Source: Phoronis australis
Taxonomy: Eukaryota > Phoronida > Phoronidae
Direction: 5' to 3'
Assembly: GCA_002633005.1 (NCBI GenBank)
Contig: NMRA01000161.1
Span: 419,944 to 483,943 of the forward strand
Length of the DNA stretch: 64,000 bases
Numbering within the stretch: position 1 is the stretch's first letter; each line of letters opens with the position of its first letter. The position numbers and the translations under genes were made by a program. The notes under the pieces are model-generated. The model saw only the letters and a program-made list of their open reading frames with translations. It was not told where the DNA came from and made no database searches. Of this stretch, positions 39,101-50,790 are shown one piece after another.

Positions 39101-40017
39101 TTTTATCCTCATGTTCAGTGACAAAATGAGGTGATCTGGTAAGCTTTTTCAGAGCGCAAATGATGATGGGGACGTTAACTTCCAAACTGATTGACTGCTT
39201 TTGATTTTTTTGTTTTTTAATGTCCAGTACAGCCACATTAGACGTGTAATTGTTTATTCCAATTGAATTCTATTAAAGAAGGTGAAATACAAATATGTGC
39301 AAGGTTACATGGTAAATCCTTTTCATTTTGCGCATGTTTGTACGCAGGTACTTGATGGTTTATCAAGGCGTCTATTTGCCTCATCGTAAACTTTATTACA
39401 CTGTAACAAGTCTAATTTCTCCTTTGTCTATGATATTGTTGAGCTGCATATCACGTGCTTCAGATGCATTGTGAAGCCAGTTTAAGGCTACCTCAGACGG
39501 GGAGTTATGACCTCAGCTGTACATGTATGTCTCCAGTGAAAGATACAATTCAAATCAAACCGTGAACACTTGAATGGTTAGTACATTCAACTGTTGTCTT
39601 ATTCTCACTCCATGGTGTGAGCTGTCGGCTCATCAACCGTTCAGTTGAGGTAGACAGTGGAGCAACGAACTAACAGTTCGTCATTCCTTGACATTGCGCT
39701 TGGCACTTAAAATGATAGGCCGCGACAAACCGATTTGCAGACCTTGGTTTCGAACAATACTTTCACGAAAGTCTAGAAATCACATCCACGTTGACTAAGG
39801 AACAATTTGAGGACCATTTCATAGCCATAGGTGATCTAAATCAAATGCTGTCGGGTTTATAGACACTTGAACTTGTAAATGCAGTGATAACTATTTGCAT
39901 GTTCACAGCATTAAAGGTGGGAGACTCTGGCATGTACAGATGTGCTTTAGTGCGGTTTGAAAGAAATGTCCCCACGGTTCGCTTAAGTTCTTCTGAAGTC
40001 AACTTCAACGTTTCCAA
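33064..40017 (+). CDS. Secreted or membrane protein with one V-type Ig domain (four exons, 3' end not resolved)
   Basis: Exons 33064-33148, 35315-35466, 36520-36670 and 39909-40017 have AG/GT borders and phases 1, 0, 1, 2 that join without a stop. The product starts with a 28-residue signal-peptide exon, then GESVTFEC (first Ig cysteine), IYIEKW (core tryptophan), a GRYSVELYDVTVSDDYS segment, and GDSGMYRCAL (the D-x-G-x-Y-x-C signature with the second cysteine). That is the outline of a single V-set-like Ig domain of roughly 125 residues split over three exons. The phase-1 intron after the signal peptide is typical of the Ig superfamily. What follows (more Ig domains, stalk, transmembrane or tail) is not clear. 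Role inferred only as cell-surface or secreted recognition. Confidence 0.85.
33149..35314 (+). other. Intron 1 with twin palindromes
   Basis: A 2.2-kb intron. The notable content is the pair of adjacent inverted repeats at 33729-33825. The rest is AT-rich with no exon signal. Confidence 0.7.
33729..33825. repeat. Two adjacent near-perfect palindromes
   Basis: Hairpin 1: 30-bp arms at 33729-33758 and 33761-33790 around a TT spacer. Hairpin 2: 16-bp arms at 33792-33807 and 33810-33825 around AA. Both arms match perfectly by eye. Confidence 0.97.
35315..35466 (+). CDS. Exon 2: first half of the Ig domain
   Basis: Acceptor TCCGGGGTCAG, donor GTAAGA, phase 1 to 0. It encodes TDTIELKENG, then GESVTFECILNTTEW with the first Ig cysteine and an N-glycosylation sequon, and ends IYIEKWQ with the core Trp. 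A second in-frame acceptor (CCACAG) lies 6 bases downstream. Confidence 0.87.
35467..36519 (+). other. Intron 2, 1.05 kb
   Basis: No repeat or domain recognised; ORFs on both strands look random. Confidence 0.6.
36520..36670 (+). CDS. Exon 3: middle strands of the Ig domain
   Basis: Acceptor TCTTGCTACAG, donor GTAACA, phase 0 to 1, 50 residues. It reads DYTVGFKNINSHKRIQAPF, then TGRYSVELYDVTVSDDYSLF and GNVKITIS: alternating hydrophobics as in strands C' to E of a V-set domain. No cysteine, as expected between the two core cysteines. Confidence 0.8.
36671..39908 (+). other. Intron 3, containing a hAT-like element
   Basis: A 3.2-kb intron holding the inverted hAT-like copy at 37519-38579. 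Elsewhere nothing recognised. Confidence 0.65.
37519..38579 (-). mobile_element. Non-autonomous hAT-like element, copy 1
   Basis: Left end CAGTGGTGGATCTAGGAT, right end CCTAAATCCGCTATAG (a decayed inverted match). The interior, including a block of C/G-runs near 37605-37650, the CTCTAAAAACAAGCATTTCC stretch and the block at 38345-38505, matches 41391-42540 in reverse orientation. No transposase ORF. The (CA)n at 38385-38415 sits inside it. CAGTGGCGGATCTAGG-type ends are common in animal hAT-like MITEs; no clear 8-bp target duplication remains. Confidence 0.75.
39909..40017 (+). CDS. Exon 4: end of the Ig domain
   Basis: Acceptor TGCATGTTCACAG, donor AA|GTAAGT, phase 1 to 2. It carries GDSGMYRCALVRFERNV, the conserved D-G-Y-C motif with the second Ig cysteine, and the last strand VRLSSSEVNFNVS. 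It is the last exon of this gene that I can support firmly. Confidence 0.87.
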
Positions 40018-41390
40018 GTAAGTATGTTGCAATGTAATGGATTCAGAACTTAGTATTACAAAAGTTTATTTTCACTGAAACAGGTATAAGTTAAGAACAG
40101 TACTAGATAAAGTCAAAGTTTGTTTTTTCAAACATGGACTGTCGCGCCAACATTGTTCGGTTAAATGAGCAATAACGAAACATTTTGCCTTTTCTCAAAA
40201 CGCAACATTTTACGACTCCCTGGTGTGAACTCGCTTTTCATTGTGTTAATCATTACTCAGATTAGAAATGCTTTCCAGTCTCGAATAGGACTGACAAATT
40301 GCATTGCTTTGCACCGTGAGAAATAATTTGTTATTCGCTAGTATAGGTTCAGTCACCAAGGCAGTATGGCCGTCAGGGTAATTTAAGATATTCAAAGAAC
40401 GAAAATGCAATGTTGCAAATTGCCTGTGAAAAAATATTGCTTCAACACAACGATACGGTTGCTATTGGTTTTAAGTTGATGATATAGACAAACGCAGAGT
40501 CATGGTCAACAGGACGTTATTTTCAGTGTAGACCGCTTCTTCAGGTACTCATCTTGAAATATATCAACCTTGAATTGTACATTTAATGAGTGATCCTGCC
40601 CTCTTATAAAACAGCGGGTCTTTTTGCAAAAGTACATGTGCACAAGAATGTCCGTCCCCGGTACAAACGGCGTCACCAAAAACAGTCAGATTAATAAGGT
40701 CAAACGTCATTAATCAAACCTTGCGCTTTAGTGGAAAAGATGAGTGCCACTGTATGAGTTCCGTCGATGCACTCATGGAATGAGCAGGTGCAGTTTAATG
40801 CGGCTTTTTGCACATATTTGTTCTCTGCATTTGCAATTTCTCAGTTTTATCCACACTTTTCAATAAGTTTACTTCTATTGTAGATTAATGGTTTAAAATA
40901 CGCCAGAAGAAGTCAATAGGTTGACTGGAACATCCGGACACTTTCTCTTAGTTACAGAAAACAAACTTCAGTTTAAAAAACATGAAATTCTGTCTTGTTA
41001 TTTCAAAGAGATATATGGCATCATTAGTACTTGCTAACTGCATTATCTTTCCGCTGAATTGTTTCACAATATGGTCGGGTTTAGGAACAGGAATGACAAC
41101 AAACTTGTAACGAATTGGTTATTTTTGTTTTTATTAAGAGACTCTTGACAAAATAATTTATCATTTTTTGGAGTTAGGTCAATCCAACAGGTACAAACAC
41201 GACATCAATTTCAAAATTTGTGAAGAGTCATGTTCCCAGCATTCTTAAGCGGCTATAAACACTCCTTCCATCATAAAGTCCATGAGGACATTTTAGGGTT
41301 AGGAGAAAACAGACAGTGATCAGGGAATTTGAAAACACATCCACCGCAAAACAATTAAAACTTGTGGTGTGTTTGATAGTCGTCGTACAT

Positions 41391-42540
41391 CATAGTCGGA
41401 TTTAGGGGGGCCAGGGGGCCCGCCCCGCCCCCCTTGGCTGCCGCATAAAAATAAAACAGCAACAGCGTAGGGAAATGTTGAGTTTATTAATTAACCCCGG
41501 TAATTAAAATTATACGGATGAAACAAGATTTAAATATGTGGAGTTTTAGTGTTTGGGGGGAGGGCTCAGATCCAATTTCAAGTGTCAAATGCGGTGCACG
41601 GCGCATTCGTAACGGAATTATGGAATTATGGCTAGGTATGCGCTCTCCCAGCGATATCCCAGGCGACCGTTTCCGTCGTCTGCTCCACTGTGCAATGAAG
41701 AAAATTTTCTTCATTTTTTAAAGAAAATGGAACCTGAGTGACGATGAAAAAACAGAAGCTGCTGGTAAGATGTGAATTTTAATCGAAGCCTTATTGGATC
41801 ACTCAGAAACTCATAATTCTCTCTTTCTCAAACCTTAACTTAAGACGATTTCCAAAGCAGTCCCGTCAGTATTGCCAACACGAAAAACGCATTTGGTCTT
41901 TTGGGCATTTTAAGACTATTTTAAATACAACAAATTTGTTAAGAACCGATTGCACAAAATATAAAACGTGTAATAAGCATTACAAAAAGAAGTAGGTTTC
42001 GCGCGCAAACGCTGTGAACCATAAACAAGTACTGTAGGTCTTTTATTAGCAAGTTATGAAGAAGGTCGTGGTGGTGTATTGGTAACTTTCATGCACGCGC
42101 CCCTTGTCCGCCAGTTTGTGAGTTCGAGTCACTGGTACATTGAGTTATTCCTGTTTGACACGTTCTCCGGTTTTTTTTTGGTCTTTTTTGCGTCCGCCAG
42201 GTTGTGAGTTCGAGTCTCCGGTACTTTCAGTTATTCCTGTTTGACACGTTCTCCGTTTTTTTTTGCGTCCGCCAGGTTGTGAGTTCGAGTCTCTGGTACT
42301 TTCAGTTTTTCCTGTTTGACACGTTCTCCGTTTTTCTTGCCTTTTTTTCTTGGATAATACTTCGGGAATAAAGGAAAATGTTTTATTTTTAGAGGAAAAA
42401 ACAGAAAAAATTCCTGGGCGGGAGGGGAGCCCACCTCTCCCCACTCGGTGCTATGCGCATCTATAATCGTGGTTTGAGCAAATGCTTACAGCCGGACAAA
42501 ATGTTGGGCCCCCCTTTGTGATATCCTAGATCCGCCACTG
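41391..42540 (+). mobile_element. Non-autonomous hAT-like element, copy 2
   Basis: Left end CATAGTCGGATTTAGG, right end CCTAGATCCGCCACTG. Homologous in inverted orientation to 37519-38579 along most of its length. It contains an extra insertion with three B-box repeats at 42066-42340. No transposase ORF, target duplication unclear. Confidence 0.78.
42066..42340 (+). repeat. SINE-like insertion with three B-box repeats
   Basis: An A-box-like TGGTGTATTGGTAAC near 42072 is followed by GTTCGAGTC (B box) at 42122-42130. The B-box unit (GTCCGCCAG..TGTGAGTTCGAGTC through TTGACACGTTCTCCG and a T-run) then repeats with B boxes at 42208 and 42283. Looks like a tRNA-derived SINE whose 3' part was tandemly amplified. 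Confidence 0.6.
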
Positions 42541-44280
42541 TACATGAACACTGAATGATTGACATTATTTGTCACTTTGAGTCATCGCACCAAGACACAT
42601 TTTTCAGAGAGGTACTGCTTCTAAAAAAGGTGCTCAGCCAAATAACCACGAAATTTGATAAGACAAGACAATACAATAAAATTCAACACATTGTGGCACT
42701 GGGTGTTTTCACGAGAAAAACTTCCAAATGTTGAATTCGCCTAAACTGGTTTTGCATACAGCGCAAGATTAACATCCAAGCGATATTTCATATTTTAACT
42801 TAGTTCACGAATTAATAATCAATTTCAGTTATCTTAATGTAAAAATTGCTGTCGTACAGCAGGTATCAGGCGACAGTCGTTATGTTTAGTTACTGGCCAC
42901 GAAATGCCCAAATTACGATGCACGGAAATCTTTACATTAACTAATATACCAAGAAACTTTCTTGTAGATATGGCATGCCTGTATAATGTTGCCCACTCCG
43001 TAAACATGCACTTGAATCTATCCTTTATTCTCAAGGCGATAACCCGTCGAGCGTCAAGGTTTAAAACCGGTTTGTTTGAAATTTCAATTAATGTTTTAGC
43101 GTATTTTTATTAAGTTGCGATAGAAAGGTTCATGCCAGAGACCTTGAGTTATTTTCTGGTACTGGTATTTTTCAGCAGCTGTCGATGGAAAATTTCTTAA
43201 AATTTGGCGTCATCACCCATCAGGTTATACCCCAAAAATGAAAAAAGTCAATTTTTAGAAAACGATTTTTTTTCAAAACTAAAAATTCCGTCTAGGTGTA
43301 TTGTACAGATAAGCTTTTTGTAAAAAAATACATGTATATATGTCGTATTCCCACTTTGTTTGATGTCCCCGTGTAGTCACTCATAAAACCATCTTAAATG
43401 GGATAGCTAAATACAGCGAGCATGACTTGCTTTCTAAACCCCATAGGTTGTGTCAATTCTCTCACTTCTGAAATATGAACGCTTTGCTAAGTGCAAAATA
43501 TTTAAGGCTAATTGTGGTAAAAGTAGTCCAATTACAAGGTCACTCATTTAACAGTTGAATGCAGACAACTAATATGATAGTCCTCCCAACGATTGCTTCA
43601 CTACCAACCATTATGTATCATTTTATTCTTAATTACGAGTGTCTGATTCCAAATGGTAAACGGGTGATCCATTTCATTTCACATCATTTCTAGTGATTAT
43701 CAACCATTTTTGTTCTATTTTTATAGATATCTGGTTGCAAAAAGTGGCTTATTTCATTTCGCCCCATTTCTAGTAATTACGTATCATTATATTCTTTCGA
43801 CAATAATGTCTAATTGGGAAAAGTAAACAGGGCAATTGTTTCCTACGTGTATAACTCTGCTGCCGTCCGTAGTTATCATCACTTGTAATGGGGCTATTCG
43901 GAAAATTTACAATAACTAGAGGGCGCGCGTGTACTAGTGGTGATAGATTAAGCAGCCTCGATTTCGCAAGTCCTTTAAAAACATGGTGAAATGGCTTGCA
44001 AGCGTGCCAACTGAATCTGAGATTGCGTGAAAAGGGTGCTTCTATGAGAGGAAGTAAGCACGAATTTATACAAAGGTAAGGTTTGTGATTATTTTATCGA
44101 TTATTCCATGTCTATTCTACTGATGCCTGTTAACTGAGGTACTCGCCGATGTCGACTTCGCGGCAGTCGCCAGTCGGGTTAATCTTTGTTTGTAGTGATG
44201 CGAGTTAACATACTTGACGTAAAACTCGGGATCTTTTCGTACATCAAAGCTTTAATATTGTTTAGAATGATTTCTAACAG

Positions 44281-45539
44281 GTTTATCAGTGACAGTTACA
44301 TCAATCTATGCTGAATGTTTATGCTGTCAACTCGATACAGGTTAGTAAGTTAAGATTAAAATCCAAGCTCTATGGCAAAGGGTACGTGACAAATATGCAT
44401 TGCATACACGTTGAAATCTATCATGTCTGTTTTTACGTGACCTTTGGTATTTAATGGTTTGAGGGCTGCACCGTACCTGAATTGACAAAAATTGCTTTCT
44501 GCAGCTCAGCAAGATCTTAATTCCCATCCAGTGCAGATCTGTTGTCAAAGCCTACTTTCTATATCGGAGACAACGAACAAAGCCTTTGAAAAGGAACAGC
44601 TATTTTTAAAGAAAAGTATGTAAGTCGTTTTGTTAAATTTACTTATTATGGTCCTTAACGAGGGATTGGCATAGGGGTTTGGGGTTGTAAAATTTGTTGA
44701 AACTGAATGTGTGGAAGTAACAGGTAATACATGTCAGGGGGAACGAGCATTGTAAGGTAATTCTTAATCCTCTTGAAGTTCCTTCAAGTTTATTTCATGA
44801 AACTTTTTTGCTATCAATTGTAAACCCATAAAAATCTCATTTTCTGAATTCTCAGTGACTGAATAGTCTTAACTCGTGCCTTGAAATGTTGAAAGTCGTT
44901 TACAAATTCAAATGACTACCATTTTTGTGAAAATTGCATTTTTGATGGTGCCTTACGATTTGTAATTACTGTTAAACAATAGAAAGATTATCGAACATTT
45001 TTAAATGACCCAAGTCTTCATACATGTACATGTATCTTCTATTGGAAGAAAATTAAGTCTGAGAAACGGTTTCCTCAGCCTTAGACTAGAAGTACATGTA
45101 TGCTTGACAGACCCAAGAATCTGTAATCGGAGCTTAAAATTGCTGAAAGTATCAAAAATAAAAAGGCTTGAAAATGAGTAAAAAAAGGTTTGAAATTGTC
45201 GCAAAAAATTGTATGTGTTGAAGACTAGTGATGCGCTTAAAGAATTGCTATGGCTACGAATGAAAAATAAAGACACATTTTTATGCAATAGTTATTAAAA
45301 ACACCCTTGGTTTCTGAAAATAGTAATTATTTAATTGTATGTGAAATTGTAGAGCAGTCACCATTTCATATTTTTGAAAAACAGGGGTGGTATTTTTGAC
45401 CCAACCTGGAGTACTTAATTATTCATATTTCAATATTCGTTCCAGGTTCAGTGATATTTTAAGGCCACTTCAAGCCGCAACATAGACAAACTTTGTTACT
45501 CATTTCTCTTCCCACAGCACTTCCACACACCAGCAGTGA
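44281..45539 (+). CDS. Possible 3' exon chain (44281-44340, 44505-44619, 45518-45539)
   Basis: Three candidate exons have good borders (TTTCTAACAG/GTTAGT, CTTTCTGCAG/GTAAGT, CTTCCCACAG) and join in one open frame (entry phase 1, then 1, then 2) to a TGA. They read LSVTVTSIYAECLCCQLDT, then AQQDLNSHPVQICCQSLL and onward to ITSTHQQ. No domain. They could be the tail of the Ig gene, but the phase (needs 1, exon 4 leaves 2) means at least one more exon would be required. They could equally be exons of a non-coding RNA; AT-rich UTR-like sequence follows to about 47 kb. Confidence 0.3.
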
Positions 45540-48500
45540 TGCATGGCACAATGTAGAAGACAGTGGCCCTGGAGAAATGTGAATTGCAGTACTAAGTTAC
45601 CATAAGACAGTGTGTCAGTGGATTGTTTGTGTATGAAGAGGAAATATATCTGACTGCGACACAAGTAAGCCTGGTCGGAGAGGATGCCCTTTAATAGGCA
45701 ATGAGTCGTGTGTGGACAATAGCTTATTTCCTTTCCTGGAAGAAACATGAGGGACTGAAGCTAATGAAGACCCAGCGACACTCTGGTCTAGTTCAGGGTC
45801 CGATTTTGGGCACAAAACGATTCAAGTGATATGCTGATATGCACGGGTCTAATTGTGGATGTTATTGAGGCTGAATGAGGTTACGTGAAAGAAAGCCACA
45901 TGCCGAAACTGAACCTTTTTACAAGCGCTTCTGTAGGCCATTGAAACTAGATCCCAGTGAAATGAAAAGCAAAAGCATCTGGTATAAATAGCTGTCCTTT
46001 CTCACTGAGTGGCATTAGCTTTAATTTTTCCTTTCTGAAGAAAGGCTTTATACCAATGGTAAAAACTTTTCAATTTCTTACACATTATGGGTAAATGACA
46101 TTCAGTGACTCCATCGATTGTCTTATTGTCAGTAGACAGCCCGTTAATGACACACTTTGATGATAAAAAAATTTTTAACCAACAGGCAAGTTTGCCACTA
46201 AATATTGAAACCACAATATTTCTTCAGTTTTAAAGCCCCATATAGTGCATTTGTGCTTATTCTTGATAAAGCTGAATTGATTACCGAATACACTTGCGAA
46301 TTGTCATTTTCCTGTTGACCTATAGAAATGTCCAGCGATCAAAATGAAGTATTCCCTCTGTTTGCATTTGATTTGTTTGTGTGTGCAATTATTTTTAGAG
46401 CTTTTTCAAGAAGGCATTTGAACAATTTTATGGTTTGTGTTAACTTGTCTATGAACAAAAGTTCCACATGCAAGAAAACTAATACTATGTTTTCAATTGT
46501 AACTAGCTGGATAAGTATCTGCTATGCAGAAAATTCCAGAATAAACAATTATCAGTGCACATGTGTATTTAAAAACAAAATGGCAAAATGAACAAGCACA
46601 TACAAACATACATACATACAAAGAAACAACATTGCAATGGAATCCATAATCGGGCATATCAAGTGCTGAATTTCTGAATAAGGTTCATTCCTCTCAGGTT
46701 ATTACTGAAGGAGGATTGCTTTTCACTTTGTCCAAAGGTAGAATAGATGGTCAGGCGGTTGGTTTCAGTTGTTTTCTCTCACCTGTAGCAGAATAGTGGG
46801 AGAAATGTTAGCAAATTATAAAAGAAAACACAAGACAAACTACTTTTGTAAGGCAGAGCATACTTGACGTTTCATCTTCATGTTTGTATTTAGATACTAA
46901 TACTCTTTGTTTAATAACTGAATTAAAATATGTGAAACAGGCTAAAAGTGATTTAACAATGTGTATTTTTCATGACACCTAATATGAGCTTCTGATCTCA
47001 ACAATTAAAATTCATTCTATGTGTAAATTTTTATTGCAATGCAATGTTACAACATTTACTGAATTAAGGCTTATTCATGTTAATTCGGTAACTAATCTGG
47101 TAGTCCTGGGGGTGGTTTCCGCTATAAAATAAGGAAACTCACTCATCTAGAGAAGTTTATTGGACACAGCATAGCTTTGAAGAGAAACTGCTGTGAAAAA
47201 GTCACCCTTGACTTCTGAGCGTCACGTACCATACACCTCTTATATTGGGCACTCTCCTACCCAGGACAATATGAGTATGTGCTGCTAGCCTACCCAGCAT
47301 CCGAGCCCCGGGTGCGTTTCCGAAAAGAAACACTTAACTCCACTCAATAAACCCGTTATTCAGTGGGGTAACTGGTGGGGATAACATCACCGAACGATGT
47401 CGGTAGAAACTGATTGCTAAAAACTTACCAAGTAAATGGAAATGCATAGAGTACACAAGGGACTTCAGCATCCACACACTGTTTGTCAGTTAGAGCCTTT
47501 TGACCGTAATTGTCCACGAATATAGTAACATTACGTCTTTTGGGAATTTGTGGCCACCTGTCGAAGACTTGCACCACGGAAATAGCTGTAATAAGGCTTA
47601 GCGCGACGACGTATTTTGATAACTATTCCATGTTATACCAGTTGTTTACATGCAGACAGCGACGCATGCGCAATTCAATCACCACTAGTACAGCAGCGAC
47701 ACCGCGAGAAGAATTATCCGAATGACCCCATTAAGACAGCAGACATTGATCTATTTACATCAGCAATCCCAGTAATGAGCATAAGACAAAAGTGTGTCGC
47801 TTCATAATTATTTCATTTTTTAAATCATAATTCCTAATGTTGTCCATAGTATAGATCATTGTGATTCGTTCCCCCCACCCCCCACCCCCAGTTTCTTCTT
47901 TCTTAATGACTTCTCATTGTCACTCCAGCTGTCTTTCGTCTACCACGCGTCATTTTTACAGTCATAGCCCACGTTAATATATGACGTGTTGCATTTGCGG
48001 CAGCGCATTGTCAAATCCTTTGTGTTTCTTATATATAAAAGCGTTTCTACGCTAGATGTTTGTAATTTTTGAGGTTTTGGACCGTGTAATAAGTATGCAG
48101 AAACTTCTGATTTCAGAGAAGTAATTCAAGCCTTTTATTGAATCACGATTTATTTTTCTAACCACTCTCGAGAAAGATATTTCTTGAACTGTAAATCAAA
48201 CAGCAGTTTTTACCCTGACTGTCAAAAAATCCAGTCAAGAATGCCGGACTGATTTGATTTCTTCGAATGTGGAGTGCATTTGTCAGAAACGATCATTTCT
48301 AATTATAGTGATGCTAACTGGATTTTATTTCTGTTAAATAATACTAGTTTTGCTGTTGTGTATTCCAAAATTTTTAAAGCTTTGTACCGTTTCAATTCGT
48401 CGGTTATTTCGGTCCAGTGTCCGACTGCAGCGTCTGTGCCGCCTGTGGTCGTGACTTCAAACTATTTGTCTGGCATCTACATCTCATTTTCTACTATTAA

Positions 48501-49815
48501 ATATTGAGGTATACATGTATGTGGATACTATGCATGCCACAGAATCTTGAACAAGATTGGACAGGTGGAAACTTCATGAAATCACATTCATTATTCCAGT
48601 AACAATTCGACACTGAGGCTCATATTTAAAATATCACATCATGATTGTTGGTAACAGAATTTATGACCATAGTATGAAGGGTTTAAACCTAGTCTAACAA
48701 AGACTCACACACTCAGTTAATTCGGGCATGTCTTTATAAATAATCTGGGCTTGCTGCTTTGCTGGGGGTAAAGCACCTCGCCTAGCCTAGCCTAGTCATG
48801 GTGGTAGCAAGGTTTGTAAAGGCTGTTCTCATGGCATGTTCAAAAAGCATCAAATTCCTGTCATTTGGCTTTCCAGTAAAGTATGCACCTTATTCATTCA
48901 CAGCTGCTATCCGCAACTTGCTTTTATTTCAGTCACGTCATAGCGGGTGCAGGTGGTACGGAGGTGTGCCCGGGTAATGGTCATGAGGTTATCCGTGTTG
49001 GCAGCACACTTCTAATTTCCATAAATTGTGTATTTCATGTTTTTATTGCTGCAATCTTTTAAGTCATAATTTTGTCCATTGTTCGGATACGACATTCTTT
49101 TCAAAATTCACATGAAATATTTTAACAAAGCCCCCAACTAAAGTCTTAAAGGCATCTTAAGTGAGCACACTGCCTGAAGTTCTATACAAAGAAAATGGGC
49201 CTTTTAAGTAGCTGCGAACACGAGTATTCCGTCAGTCGTTGGGCAATTCGCAGTCACGTGTTGCCCGGTGCCTGCATAAACGCACATAGATAGTCTCGCA
49301 TATAACCTCTCTCAGCGTTAGAGTGTGACAAATAATTTAAACTCACTTTAGCAGAAGAATAAAATATCTGAAATACACCCATAAGTCTTACTCACTGTGA
49401 AAACTGAACAAATTATTATAAGTCAGTGCTGTTCTAATATTAATTAATTAATTAATTTAATTAATCCTTTATTTGGCAATTGTGAAGTTGGAGCGCAATA
49501 CAAATTTCTGTCTCAAGTCTTAAGTCACTTTTCATAAAACAGACCCCTGGTGAACAACCCTGACATCGAGGCGAGGTTAGATATTCGTACTCGAAATCGA
49601 GCTCAAAATAATTTTTGACATTCGATGTACTTTTGTGCTCGGCTCAGTGTGGTTTACGGGGATGTGTTTATTTTCCAAGCCGTTCACCAGAACTTAATAG
49701 TATTTGAGGCTGGATGCGAAAGTATATGTTTTAACAAAGTTGGTTAAACTGCCGTTCGGCCAACAACATTCAAATCGTGTTTGCTTACTACTAACTCATT
49801 GTTTGCTGTATGCTG
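45540..49815. other. AT-rich stretch, possible UTR and intergenic DNA
   Basis: No exon recognised. 45.5-47.1 kb reads like UTR or intergenic DNA. Near 47260-47400 a block (CGAGCCCCGGGTGCGTTTCC, then AAGAAACACTTAACTCCACTC) resembles SINE-type sequences of marine invertebrates, weakly. Low-complexity TTAA runs at 49440-49468. Confidence 0.5.
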
Positions 49816-50790
49816 CTAATCGGACTGTAATGCTGCGTTTGTACTGAAAATTCCCAAAACTGGTAATGGTTTTTCATTTGCCACAAAATATTGACTGTGT
49901 GATGGAGATAAAACATGTTTTCCAAGTTTCAACGAGACCTTCTCGGAAATGAATTTGTCCGGTGATCCAGTATCTACATGTACGTCAAATGTCTGTTTGT
50001 TGCCGCATATGTGAACAACAATCTGAATTGGATCTCGATCCGAAATGGGATTAAATTTCTGTTCTGGCCTTGCTAAAATACTGCTTACTTTATCCCCAGC
50101 CTTTCTTTTGCTGAGACATACAGCCTCTATATGCCCTTTCTTGTTACAGAAACGCCATTCAGTCTCTTTAAAACGACAATCCATTGTTGCGTGGTCTTTT
50201 TTCCACAACGGGGACATGTTCCCTTTGGAAAACCCTAAACTTCTGTGCTTTGCCCTGCCTGCTTTCTTCCCTCCTCTTGTTTTGTAACTTAAGCACTGGA
50301 TCTCCGTAAAACGTTTCTTTTGCAACTTTGAACGCCTCTTCAATTTCTGTTGCTATTTCAATGGCTTTCTCAAAAGATAAGTCGTCGTCTTTTATTTAGA
50401 AAAGGGCTTTTAGGACCGCCTCATTATTAATTGAACAAATAAATCTAGTTCTCATAGTTTCATCCTGAGGATCCTTTATTGTTGGAAAATCGCATTTTGC
50501 AGCGTCTTGTCGACTACGAGCTGCTAGCTCCTGTATTGTCTCACCTGGCTGTCTTCTTGTGTTAGACCATAATTTGAAGAGCTTCCGGACTACAAAATAC
50601 TTCGAATCGAATTGATTCTCCGTAAATGTTGTAATTTCATTGGTTGTCAGTTGATTGATATCCTTGAAAGGTGTCTGCTGCTCTTCCAAAGTTGCAAGCC
50701 ACTTATACATGTAAACTGTGGACGTCTGATTCGTCAAGAAAGTTTGTGAAAGTTCTACCATAGGTATGGAGTGTGCCTCTGCAAATGTTT
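49816..50790 (-). mobile_element. Decayed Ty3/gypsy-type gag-protease fragment
   Basis: On the minus strand, about 50396-50790 encodes a gag-like region with the PGETIQELAARSRQDAAKCDF segment. After one in-frame stop (about 50396) and a frame change near 50280-50300, the ORF 49816-50343 carries a retroviral-type zinc-knuckle region (one intact CNKKGHIEAVC knuckle half, the preceding one degraded) and the aspartic protease signature VDTGS. Reverse transcriptase and integrase are absent in the flanks and no LTRs were recognised. A broken, non-functional retrotransposon remnant (K02A2.6-like gag-pro in style). Confidence 0.85.

Larger units (their letters stand above)
40018..44280 (+). other. 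Intron or 3' flank of the Ig gene
   Basis: Contains the second hAT-like copy, SINE-like B-box repeats and a diverged direct repeat near 43590-43860 (ATTTCATTTC.C..CATTTCTAGT). Open AG...GT windows at about 42829 and 43177 are too short to call. Confidence 0.5.

Noticed and set aside
37519-42540. A single 5-kb DNA transposon spanning the two CAGTGG.GGATCTAGG ends
   Set aside because: The interior contains a real Ig exon, and the two halves are inverted homologues with their own inner ends, so two separate insertions explain it better.
44045-44092. ATG plus a strong GTAAGG donor as first exon of a new gene
   Set aside because: Spliced to the next candidate exon it reaches a stop within about 11 codons; it may be UTR or chance.
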